This document shows positions 7,431-13,947 of a stretch of DNA of 15,033 nt, piece after piece. The stretch spans positions 1-15,033 of the forward strand of contig CALGAS010000270.1 of NCBI GenBank assembly GCA_937959175.1. The letters run 5' to 3'. The position numbers were made by a program, and so were the translations under genes. The notes under the pieces are model-generated. The model was not told the origin of the DNA. It saw only the letters and a program-made list of their open reading frames with translations, and made no database searches. Numbering within the stretch: position 1 is the stretch's first letter; the number at the start of each line of letters is the position of its first letter. This DNA is from an uncultured bacterium. Lineage in GTDB: Bacteria > Planctomycetota > Planctomycetia > Pirellulales > UBA1268.

Positions 7431-8177
7431 GTGTTCGTCTGCGTCAGCACGGAATGCCTGCCCGACATGCCCCTGGCGGCCGCCATGGAGCGGCTTTCGG
7501 AACTGGAGTTCACCGCGGTTGAACTCGACGTGCATGCCGACGGCGGCCATCTCCAGCCCGCTGCCGTGGCGGCCGATCCGGAGGCGGCCGTCGCCGCCTG
7601 CAGCGACCTGCAGCGGCTCCGGCCGGTGGCGATCTCCTTCGCTGCTCCGGAGTCAGCGGAGGTCTACGACCACTTCCAGGCCTGTTGCCGGCTGGCCAAG
7701 TCGCTCGACGTCGTCACGATGGTGGTGGAGTCGTCGGAACTCGGCACGCCCTTCAACGGCGAGATCGAACGGCTTCGCAAGCTGGTGGGCATCGCCGCCG
7801 GCTACGGGGAGATCGTGGCGGTGCGGACCCAGGCCGATCGGATGACGCAAGACCCCGAGACCGTCGCATCGCTCTGCCGCAACGTGCCGGGGCTGGCCGT
7901 GACGCTCGATCCGAGCCACTTTATTTTCGGCCACAAGAAGCCGGCCAACTGGGAGCCGATCCTCCAGTATGTCGGCCATGTTCACCTGCGGGACACCAAG
8001 CCGGATGTCCCCCAGGTGCGGATCGGCCAGGGCAGCGTCGAGTACGGCAAGCTCGTGGCCCAGCTTCATCGGTTTGGCTACACGCGGGGCCTCTGTGCCC
8101 ACATGCCGCCCCTGGAGGGCGTCGACCAGGTGGCCGAACTCCGCAAGATGCGGCTTCTGCTCGAGAGCCTGCTGTAG
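7431..8177 (+). CDS. Sugar phosphate isomerase/epimerase-like TIM-barrel protein
   Basis: A 248-residue protein of the xylose-isomerase-like TIM-barrel superfamily (AP endonuclease 2 fold), which covers sugar isomerases, epimerases and related metal enzymes. Supporting motifs are ELDVH near 31-35, TLDPSHFIFG with Asp160 and His163, HVHLRDTK with His185 and Asp188, and Glu204 in GQGSVEY, all at the expected spacing for metal and substrate binding. The usual Glu on the middle strand (normally Glu-Asn) is replaced by Arg132 in AVRTQ, so the metal site may be altered. The GTG start has AAGAGGAG nine bases upstream. It has no signal peptide and is probably cytoplasmic. Neighbours give no pathway clue, and the substrate cannot be named. 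I believe related proteins are common in planctomycetes, but that is from memory. Confidence 0.82.
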   Translation: MFVCVSTECLPDMPLAAAMERLSELEFTAVELDVHADGGHLQPAAVAADPEAAVAACSDLQRLRPVAISFAAPESAEVYDHFQACCRLAKSLDVVTMVVESSELGTPFNGEIERLRKLVGIAAGYGEIVAVRTQADRMTQDPETVASLCRNVPGLAVTLDPSHFIFGHKKPANWEPILQYVGHVHLRDTKPDVPQVRIGQGSVEYGKLVAQLHRFGYTRGLCAHMPPLEGVDQVAELRKMRLLLESLL

Positions 8178-8188
8178 TCGAAGACTTG

Positions 8189-8209
8189 TGCCGCGATGAG
8201 GCTGCGGCA
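8189..8209. terminator. Possible bidirectional terminator hairpin
   Basis: Perfect 6-base arms TGCCGC and GCGGCA around a 9-base loop, placed between the convergent ends of the isomerase-like gene (stop at 8177) and the TPR gene (stop at 8223). There is no T-run, so intrinsic termination is uncertain. Confidence 0.4.
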
Positions 8210-8222
8210 ACGTCGTCGCTGC

Positions 8223-10460
8223 CTACCGCAGGGCGCTGCCGGTCGCCTCGGCACGGCTGGCCATTTCGGCGTAGTCCCGCGACCGCTGCTCGTCACCCTG
8301 CTCGGCGTACATCGTGGCCAGATTGCCGTAGGCGACGGCCAGAGCCCGCTCCTCGAGGTTGCCGGCATCGACGGCGGTGACCATCAGGTCGACGCCCCGC
8401 CGGCTCAGTTCGAGGGCGTCTTCACGCCGCTCCACCTGCCAGTAGGAGATCGCCATGCTGACGTACGACTCACCGAGCCGGCCGAGTTCTCCTTGGCGGG
8501 CAAAATAGTCGTTGTCGTCCCAGAGGGGCACGCCCCGATCGAACCAGGTAACGGCGGTGGCATGATCGCCACGCTGCAGGCTGTGGAGGATCCCGATGCG
8601 AAACATCAGATCGCCCATCTCCTTTCGCTCCCGGGGGGTGAGCTCCCGGTGCTCCGCGCCCCGCTCGAGGTAGGCGGCGGTCAGGGTGGCGTTGTCGAGC
8701 ATGTCGGAAGCGTCGCCGCGAATCTGAGCGGCAGTGAGGGCGTCAGCCAGGCCCTGGCCCACCTCCCAGTCGACCTGCCGCCGCCGCCATGGGTCGGTGA
8801 CGGTCTCTCCCATCCGGTCGCGGAGTTCGAGGAGCCGCTGCACCCAGGGGAGCGGCTCGATCGATTCGGTGGAGCCGGCCGCAACCGTCAGGGCGCCGCG
8901 GCAGAGCTGCAGCTCGAGCACCTGCCGCTCGCGGTCGCCGCCGTCGAACTCCTTGACGAGCGCTTCGCTGCGGACGATCCACTTGGGAATCACCCGGCTC
9001 TTCTGCTGCCAGGTGCCCTCGGCAATCGCCAGGGCCGTGCCGAGATGGGCGTCGAGCAGCATCTCCCGGACCGCCGCCTGCACCGCCTCGCCCCGCTTCG
9101 AGAGGAGGGGGGCGGCCGTGCGAATCGATTCGGTGAAATGCTCGACCGCCGCCCGATGATCGGGGGTCTTGCCCGCCAACGCCGCGCGACCGAGAAGCCG
9201 GGAAACCTGGGCCGCAGCCAGCGGTTGCTGGGGAGGACCGGCGGCGATCGCCTCGAGGATCGCCCGTGCCTCGGCCGGTCGATCGACGGCCAGCAGGACC
9301 TTGGCCTGCTTGAGCCGGGACCAGATGTTGTCCGGCTCCAGCCGGGTGGCGACTTCGGCCAACTCCAGGGCCTGTTCCCATTTGCCCTGGTTGTCAGCCA
9401 TCGAGAGGAGCAGCCGATGCGCCCGAACATGCTCGGGGTCGATTTCCACGGCGTACTGCAGGTCGGCCAGGGCGTACGCCGAGCAGCTGTCGAGTTCACC
9501 TTCGGCCCGCAGCACAAAGGCATCGGCATCGAGCGGCTCGATCAGAATGGCCGTGGCCTGACGGGTGCCCGGCTCGAGACTCAGGATCACACCCCGCTCG
9601 GGATAGACCGCGCCGATCTCCGCGGCCTGCTCGTCGCGGACGGCGACGGTGCGGAGATCGGCGATCTCGAGCTGCCGGGCCAGATCCGTTACCGGCATCG
9701 GCTCAGCGAGCTTGATACTGATTGTGTCGACAACGTCGCCCTCGAAAGTCACCTCGACGAGGTCGAAGGGCTCGATCTCCCAGGTTGCGGCGGCGGCCGC
9801 CGCGTCGGCGACCGGCGTGCCAGGGCCCCAGGCCTCCTCGAGTTCCGCCCGGCTCGTCTGCCCGGGGAGGGCACCGCGAAAGCTCGCCGGATCGATCGAG
9901 AGCGTCGGCATCTCGTCGGGCGTCACGGCCACCGGCGCGGTCACCGAGGCGTGCTCCTGCGCGACCGGCTCGGGCTGAGCGGCGGCCGGAGCAGCCGGCT
10001 GGGGCTCGGCCTCGGGTTCGGTCGCGGGGAGAAGCGTTGCCGGCTTTGGGAGGGCGGCGACGCGTTCGCTGATCCAGCGACGGAAGGTTCCCGTCTGGGG
10101 AGCCTGCTGCGATGCGGGCCGCTCACCGGCCGTGCGGACGACCGGCGTGGCGACCGGCGACGGGGGCCGCGGATCGTTCCAGTCGGCGACCGGTGTCACG
10201 GCCCGGGATTCCGGTTCGCTGCCGACGGCCCGCACGACAGCCTGCTCGTCGGAGGCCACGTCAGCAGCCACCGGGCTGCCGGTTTCCGGAGCGGGCGTGC
10301 TCGTGGCCGATGGTGCGGAATCGTTGCGAAGTGACTCGATCCAACTCGGCAGCCGCATGGCCGGTTCAGCGGCAGCGGCGGTCGTGGTCGCGCCGCCCAG
10401 AAGGGCGATGACGGTCAGGGCCAGGATCGATCGTGATGTCGGGCACGGCTGCGTGGCCAC
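8223..10460 (-). CDS. Secreted TPR-repeat protein of unknown function
   Basis: A 745-residue protein with a clear signal peptide (residues 1-31, hydrophobic SILALTVIALLGG, cleavage near AAAAE), so it is exported, probably to the periplasm. Residues 45-180 are a Pro/Ala/Glu-rich, probably unstructured segment. Residues about 190-262 (SFRGALPGQTSRAELEEAWG, then WEIEPFDLVEVTFEGDVV) resemble the small domain of BamE/SmpA-like proteins; this is a weak similarity by eye. TPR-like helical pairs follow near 325-405 (YAVEIDPEHVRAHRLLL, ATRLEPDNIWSRL) and again in the last 130 residues (VAYGNLATMYAEQGD). The GTG start is fixed by AAGGAG at 10468-10473, seven bases away. It stands alone, divergent from the heme gene. 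I do not recognise a named family; a scaffolding role is typical of TPR proteins. Confidence 0.85.
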   Translation of the reverse strand: MATQPCPTSRSILALTVIALLGGATTTAAAAEPAMRLPSWIESLRNDSAPSATSTPAPETGSPVAADVASDEQAVVRAVGSEPESRAVTPVADWNDPRPPSPVATPVVRTAGERPASQQAPQTGTFRRWISERVAALPKPATLLPATEPEAEPQPAAPAAAQPEPVAQEHASVTAPVAVTPDEMPTLSIDPASFRGALPGQTSRAELEEAWGPGTPVADAAAAAATWEIEPFDLVEVTFEGDVVDTISIKLAEPMPVTDLARQLEIADLRTVAVRDEQAAEIGAVYPERGVILSLEPGTRQATAILIEPLDADAFVLRAEGELDSCSAYALADLQYAVEIDPEHVRAHRLLLSMADNQGKWEQALELAEVATRLEPDNIWSRLKQAKVLLAVDRPAEARAILEAIAAGPPQQPLAAAQVSRLLGRAALAGKTPDHRAAVEHFTESIRTAAPLLSKRGEAVQAAVREMLLDAHLGTALAIAEGTWQQKSRVIPKWIVRSEALVKEFDGGDRERQVLELQLCRGALTVAAGSTESIEPLPWVQRLLELRDRMGETVTDPWRRRQVDWEVGQGLADALTAAQIRGDASDMLDNATLTAAYLERGAEHRELTPRERKEMGDLMFRIGILHSLQRGDHATAVTWFDRGVPLWDDNDYFARQGELGRLGESYVSMAISYWQVERREDALELSRRGVDLMVTAVDAGNLEERALAVAYGNLATMYAEQGDEQRSRDYAEMASRAEATGSALR

Positions 10461-10636
10461 GAGAGATCTCCTTGAACGGGCATGTCGAACGCCCGGCTTT
10501 CAATCCGGGGAGGCGGGAAGGTAGGGCCTCGCCCCACCCCCGTCCAGAGCAGCCCGCCTCCGGGTGATCCCACGAGCCAGCCTCGCTCCCAGTCGCATTG
10601 CCACCCACCCCCACGTTGCCCAAGTTCACGCCTCGT

Positions 10637-10803
10637 CCGGCGGTTTTGCGTCACGCAAGCTCGGGGTGAGCCCGGATTCCGTGTGTCCTTGGCTTGGAAA
10701 AGGGTACAGGCACCTCGCTTCGCTCGGAGCCAGTCCCCTGTTCCAGAGAAGCCCCCCGGCGCGAGCCGGGCGGGACTGCGGGCTGTTGGGCCTTCCCGGT
10801 CCC
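10637..10803 (+). repeat. Composite palindromic repeat, copy B, with hairpin H1 inside
   Basis: Plus-strand counterpart of 6089-6211. The first module (10637-10684, with GCTCGGGG and ATTCCGTG) and the second module (10747-10803, centred on CCCGGC-GCGA-GCCGGG at 10755-10770) match copy A. In the second module the closing A-T pair of copy A is a C-G pair here, a compensatory change. Unlike copy A, the H1 hairpin sits between the two modules, in place of the small TGCGT/ACGCA hairpin. Confidence 0.72.
10695..10745 (-). repeat. Palindromic repeat, hairpin module H1, copy B
   Basis: A 51-base imperfect palindrome with 20-base arms pairing at 16 positions. Bases 10702-10738 are the exact reverse complement of 5982-6018. 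The outer arms differ in sequence from copy A (TGGAACAGGG against TGAAACGGG on the same strand) but are still largely complementary to their own partners, which argues that the fold matters. Confidence 0.85.
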
Positions 10804-10832
10804 CGGAAGTCCGCCAAAATCCTCACCACACT

Positions 10833-10849
10833 TCGGCATAAAATGCCGA
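10833..10849 (+). promoter_or_regulatory. Inverted repeat over a possible -10 element of the heme gene
   Basis: TCGGCAT-AAA-ATGCCGA, perfect 7-base arms with a 3-base centre, ending 25 bases before the GTG start. TAAAAT (10839-10844), a 5 of 6 match to TATAAT, lies inside it. No convincing -35 hexamer is seen at the right distance. It could be an operator or an mRNA leader hairpin. Confidence 0.4.
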
Positions 10850-10874
10850 CTCGTGCTGTTCCCGTGAGGTTGCC

Positions 10875-12326
10875 GTGCCCCGCTCTCCAGATCCCTCGAG
10901 TGCTCCGCCCACGACCGTCGTGGTTGGCGGGGGGCTGGCTGGACTGGCCGCGGCGGACCAGCTGCAGGCCGCCGGCATCGGCCGCGTAATCGTCGTCGAG
11001 CCGGCCGATCGCTGCGGCGGCGTGCTTGGCACCGCTCGGCGGGACGGCTGGCTCGTGGAACGATCGGCAGATTGTTTCCTCGCCGCTCGTCCCGAGGGCA
11101 TGGAACTGGTGCAGCGGCTGGGGCTCGAGCGGGAACTGGTCGGTGTCGATCCCCGGGTCAGGCGGGCGCTTGTGTGGCACGACGGCCGGGCGGTGCCCGT
11201 GCCGAGGGGCTTTCGACTGCTGGCCCCGGGCCGCATCGACTCGATTCTCGCGTCGTCGCTCTTTTCGCCGGCCGGCCGGCTGCGGCTGCTGGCCGAGCGG
11301 ACCGTGCCGGTGCGACGCGACGGCGATGAGGAGTCCCTCGAGCAGTTCGCGGTTCGTCGGCTCGGCCGGGAGGCCTTTGAGCGGCTCGTCCAGCCGCTGG
11401 CCGCCGGTATCTGGACCGCCGATCCGGCCCGGCTGGGGATGGCGGCGGCCTGCCGGGAGTTTGCCGAGATGGAGCAAGCCCATGGCAGCCTCTGGGCCGG
11501 CGAGCGGGCCCGGCTGAAGAACGTGGCGGAGGAAGCGGGCACCGGAGCCCGGTACGGCCAGTTTGTGACCTTCGCCAACGGGATGCAGACCCTGCCCGAT
11601 CGACTTGCCGAGGCGGTCTTCGGCCGCGGGGCGATCTGGGACAAGGGCCGAGCCGAGCGGCTGGCCCGCCACGACGGCCGTTGGCGGCTGACAGTCGCCG
11701 GCCGTGAGGACCGAGTCGAGTCGGTCGATGCCGACGCGATCGTGCTAGCAACGCCGGCTCCGGCGGCGGCAGTCCTGCTGGCGGGTGTCGATCCGGGGCT
11801 GGCGGCCGAGCTGGCCGGCATCGCCTACGCCGGATCGGTCATCGTCTCGCTCGGCTTTCGTCGCGAGGCGGTCACGCATCCGCTCGATGCCGCCGGCCTG
11901 GTCGTGCCGCGGATTGCCGGCCGGCGGGTGCTGGCCGTCAGTTTTTCTAGTTCGAAGTTTCCCGATCGGGCGCCGCCAGGCTGCGTCCTGCTGCGGGTCT
12001 TTCTCGGCGGGGCCCTCGATCCCGAAGCGGTCGGACTCGACGACGCGGCCTTGACGAGCCTGGCGCATCGGGACGCGGGCGACCTCCTCGGCATCAGCGG
12101 TGATCCCTTGCTTGTGCAGATCGACCGCTGGGATGCGGCGATGCCGCAGTATCACATCGGCCATGCCGAGCGAGTCGGCCGGATCGAGGCAGCCGTCAAG
12201 CGGCACCCAGGCCTCGCCCTGGCCGGCGGGGCCTATCGCGGGGTCGGCATCCCGCAGGTGATCGGTTCCGGCCGACACGCCGCCGAAGCGGTCCTGGCCA
12301 CCGTCGGGGCAGCGCGAGCACAGTAG
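10875..12326 (+). CDS. hemG: Oxygen-dependent protoporphyrinogen/coproporphyrinogen oxidase
   Basis: A FAD enzyme of late heme synthesis that removes six electrons from a porphyrinogen, using oxygen. At 483 residues it matches the HemY/HemG (PPOX) family. The N-terminal dinucleotide-binding motif VVVGGGLAGLAAA is at 15-27, followed by the acidic end of the second strand (VVEPADRCGG). The middle has PLAAGIWTADPARLGM, a family-typical segment, and the C-terminus has LALAGGAYRGVGIPQVIGSG, the second FAD contact. The GTG start has GAGG five bases upstream (10866-10869); no in-frame ATG precedes it. Whether it acts on protoporphyrinogen IX or coproporphyrinogen III (CgoX type) cannot be told from the sequence. 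No other heme gene is in the window, so it appears to be a single transcription unit. Confidence 0.9.
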   Translation: MPRSPDPSSAPPTTVVVGGGLAGLAAADQLQAAGIGRVIVVEPADRCGGVLGTARRDGWLVERSADCFLAARPEGMELVQRLGLERELVGVDPRVRRALVWHDGRAVPVPRGFRLLAPGRIDSILASSLFSPAGRLRLLAERTVPVRRDGDEESLEQFAVRRLGREAFERLVQPLAAGIWTADPARLGMAAACREFAEMEQAHGSLWAGERARLKNVAEEAGTGARYGQFVTFANGMQTLPDRLAEAVFGRGAIWDKGRAERLARHDGRWRLTVAGREDRVESVDADAIVLATPAPAAAVLLAGVDPGLAAELAGIAYAGSVIVSLGFRREAVTHPLDAAGLVVPRIAGRRVLAVSFSSSKFPDRAPPGCVLLRVFLGGALDPEAVGLDDAALTSLAHRDAGDLLGISGDPLLVQIDRWDAAMPQYHIGHAERVGRIEAAVKRHPGLALAGGAYRGVGIPQVIGSGRHAAEAVLATVGAARAQ

Positions 12327-12355
12327 CCAAGGCCACTGCTCGGGGCTCGCCTGTT

Positions 12356-12375
12356 CAGCGGCCGCAGGTCCGCTG
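12356..12375. terminator. Possible bidirectional terminator hairpin
   Basis: Perfect arms CAGCGG and CCGCTG around an 8-base loop, in the 90-base gap between the convergent ends of the heme gene (12326) and the small basic protein gene (12417). It lacks a T-run. Confidence 0.4.
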
Positions 12376-12416
12376 CAACGGGGGCGACGGTCGCTGCCAC
12401 CCACCCCAGGCGACTG

Positions 12417-12641
12417 CTACTTCTTGCCCTTCTTGGCGTCGCCGTCGGCGTCGTCTTCCTTGGTCTTCTTCTTTTTCTTCATCGTGAGCTTGGGAACCCG
12501 AACCTTCGGCAGGCCGATCGGGCTCTGACCATCGATCCACCGCTCCTGCTCCTGAAGCTTGGCGATCCGTTCAGCGCGGGTGAAGACACAGCGAACGGCC
12601 GTGCCACCTTTCCGGACCCGCAGGCTTTTGTCCATCGACAT
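12417..12641 (-). CDS. Small basic protein of the PVC superphylum type
   Basis: A 74-residue, very lysine-rich protein. It begins MSMDKSLRV, has a middle segment FTRAERIAKLQEQERW, then GLPKVRVPKL, and ends in a charged tail (MKKKKKTKEDDADGDAKKGKK is positions 54-74). This pattern matches my memory of the short basic protein family conserved in Planctomycetes, Verrucomicrobia and Chlamydiae (TIGR04137), of unknown role, possibly ribosome- or nucleic-acid-associated. The ATG at 12639-12641 has GAGGAG eight bases upstream. A second in-frame ATG follows two codons later. It has its own promoter candidate (12701-12729) and is therefore probably expressed apart from the kinase gene upstream on the same strand. 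Confidence 0.85.
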   Translation of the reverse strand: MSMDKSLRVRKGGTAVRCVFTRAERIAKLQEQERWIDGQSPIGLPKVRVPKLTMKKKKKTKEDDADGDAKKGKK

Positions 12642-12700
12642 TGGTCGTGCTCCTCACTCACGGCGGCACCTGCCGGACTGCGGCGGCGGCCAACCCTTAG

Positions 12701-12729
12701 AAAATACGTTGGGCCCGGGCCCGCTTCAA
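12701..12729 (-). promoter_or_regulatory. Sigma-70-like promoter of the small basic protein gene
   Basis: On the minus strand TTGAAG (12724-12729) and TATTTT (12701-12706) are 17 bases apart, an ideal spacing, about 60 bases upstream of the start codon. The spacer carries a perfect 12-base palindrome GGGCCCGGGCCC (12711-12722). The AT-rich -10 stands out in this GC-rich DNA. Confidence 0.55.
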
Positions 12730-12750
12730 GGCCCCTGCGGCAGCGACGGA

Positions 12751-13617
12751 TCAGAGCGTCACTTTGGCGATTGCCTGGAGAAAACGTTCCATGCTCTCGG
12801 GCCGGCCGGCCGGCTCGGCCGCCAGGCAGGAGGTGATCGCGGCTGCCAGCGGCTGTGGAATCTCTGGCCAGTGGGTTTCGATCGGGTCTGGCGGCGTGTC
12901 GTGGGCCAGGGCGGTGCTGCCGGTCTTGCCGCGGGGCCAGGGGGAGGCGAGGGTGCAGATCTCGTAGGCGGTCACGCCGAACGAAAAAACGTCGAGCCGC
13001 TTGTCGCCCTGTCGGCGGCGAACCACCTCAGGGGCCATGTAGTTGGGCGTGCCGATCCGGTTGCCGGGCTGGAGAAAGACCGGCTTGTCGGGCACGGTCA
13101 GGCCGAAGTCGAAGAGCACGAGTTTGCCGTCGGGGCGGAGGATGTAGTTCCGCGGGCAGATGTCACGGTGCACGAAGCCGGCGGCGTGCACGGTGGCGAT
13201 TGCCGTTGCCGCTTGACGGACGAGATCAAGCCTCCGGGCCGGCGGGAGCGGCTTCTTCGCCGACAAGAGCGAGTGGAGCAGGCTGCCCTCGATGAACTCC
13301 TGGAGCACGAAGGGATCGCCCTCGTTCGATTGGCCCCACTCGAGGGTGCGGCCAATGTGCGGGCCGCTGATCTGGCTGCCGATCTCGCCCTCGCTCGGCT
13401 TGCCGAGCCCCTTGTAGCGGCCCTCAATCGGGGCGGCCTTGACCTGGTTGATGATCTTCAGCCCCCGGATCTCGCCGTCTTTAGTGTCGCGGACCTTGTA
13501 AAAGGACGACATCGTCCCGGAGTTGCTCTCCCGCAGCTTCTCAAAACGTTTCCAGAGATCGACCCGTTTGGTACCGCCACCCCCTAAGAGCCCCGAGAAA
13601 AAGTTGCTCAGCCCCAT
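12751..13617 (-). CDS. Serine/threonine protein kinase (Hanks type)
   Basis: A 288-residue soluble kinase that transfers phosphate from ATP to Ser/Thr of target proteins. Catalytic elements are all present: VAIK-type Lys54 (GLKIIN), HRD at 150-152 with Asn157 (HRDICPRNYIL), DFG at 170-172 (LFDFGLT), APE at 195-197 (YMAPEVV), and Asp209 in the F helix (RLDVFSFGV). The glycine-rich loop is unusual: SGTMSSFYKV near 33-42 in place of GxGxxG. There is no transmembrane segment or sensor domain; the first 16 residues are a short Gly-rich leader. ATG 13615-13617 is the start, since an in-frame TGA lies two codons upstream; its ribosome binding site is weak. It is the same strand as the coiled-coil gene upstream, 159 bases away. 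The substrate is unknown. Confidence 0.9.
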   Translation of the reverse strand: MGLSNFFSGLLGGGGTKRVDLWKRFEKLRESNSGTMSSFYKVRDTKDGEIRGLKIINQVKAAPIEGRYKGLGKPSEGEIGSQISGPHIGRTLEWGQSNEGDPFVLQEFIEGSLLHSLLSAKKPLPPARRLDLVRQAATAIATVHAAGFVHRDICPRNYILRPDGKLVLFDFGLTVPDKPVFLQPGNRIGTPNYMAPEVVRRRQGDKRLDVFSFGVTAYEICTLASPWPRGKTGSTALAHDTPPDPIETHWPEIPQPLAAAITSCLAAEPAGRPESMERFLQAIAKVTL

Positions 13618-13723
13618 CGGTCACGCGCATCGCCTGGTGTCATCCGGATCGGGGCCGCTGCCCGTCAGCCGCCGCGTCCTGAACGCCCTGTAAGCGTACC
13701 GCAAGCGGGCGTCGGGCGGCAGC

Positions 13724-13737
13724 GGCTGGCACCAGCC
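13724..13737. promoter_or_regulatory. Perfect 14-base palindrome upstream of the kinase gene
   Basis: GGCTGG-CA-CCAGCC lies in the 159-base gap between the coiled-coil gene and the kinase gene. It could be part of a terminator or a protein-binding site; nothing decides. Confidence 0.25.
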
Positions 13738-13746
13738 ACGATGCGG

Positions 13747-13780
13747 CTGATTGCGGACACCGCTTCCGACCAGCAATCAG
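13747..13780 (-). terminator. Inverted repeat at the end of the coiled-coil gene
   Basis: Arms CTGATTGC (13747-13754) and GCAATCAG (13773-13780) are perfectly complementary around an 18-base loop. The second arm contains the stop codon of the coiled-coil gene (13777-13779). Possible terminator or mRNA 3'-end stabiliser; no T-run follows. Confidence 0.4.
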
Positions 13781-13947
13781 GCCTGCTTGATCTTGTTCAG
13801 CTCGGCGTGGGCGGAGGCGAGTTCCTGCTCGAGGCGAGCGGGCTCAGCCGGATCATCGGGCTGCTGCTTCGCCGCCGCCAGCAGTTTCTGGAGCTTGGCG
13901 ATCTTCTGCTGGAGCACGTCGATCCGTTTCTTCTGTTTCCTGTCCAT
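13777..13947 (-). CDS. 56-residue coiled-coil protein, hypothetical
   Basis: The frame is open further upstream, but the internal ATG at 13945-13947 is chosen because GAGGAG lies seven bases before it and the upstream part (Pro/Arg-rich) is antisense-like filler. The protein is basic and heptad-rich: MDRKQKKRIDVLQQKIAKLQ, then LLAAAKQQ, a short Pro/Asp break, and a second helix LEQELASAHAELNKIKQA. It should form a helical hairpin or a dimeric coiled coil. Its first 95 bases overlap the 3' end of the membrane-protein gene in a different frame, so the two are probably co-transcribed and translationally coupled. I do not recognise the family. Confidence 0.6.
   Translation of the reverse strand: MDRKQKKRIDVLQQKIAKLQKLLAAAKQQPDDPAEPARLEQELASAHAELNKIKQA

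Larger units (their letters stand above)
10461..10874. other. 414-base divergent intergenic region
   Basis: No gene is supported here. It holds the ribosome binding site of the TPR gene (10468-10473, minus strand), the second copy of the palindromic repeats (10637-10803), and a 7-base perfect inverted repeat just upstream of the heme gene (10833-10849). Bases 10475-10635 show no feature I can name; they are C-rich on the plus strand and presumably contain the TPR gene promoter. Confidence 0.7.

Noticed and set aside
8196..10334. A 712-codon open frame on the plus strand
   Set aside because: Opposite the TPR gene, which has a signal peptide, a strong ribosome binding site and helical repeats. 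The plus-strand product has none of these.
12559..13587. A 342-codon open frame on the plus strand
   Set aside because: Antisense to the kinase and small basic protein genes; no recognisable motif.
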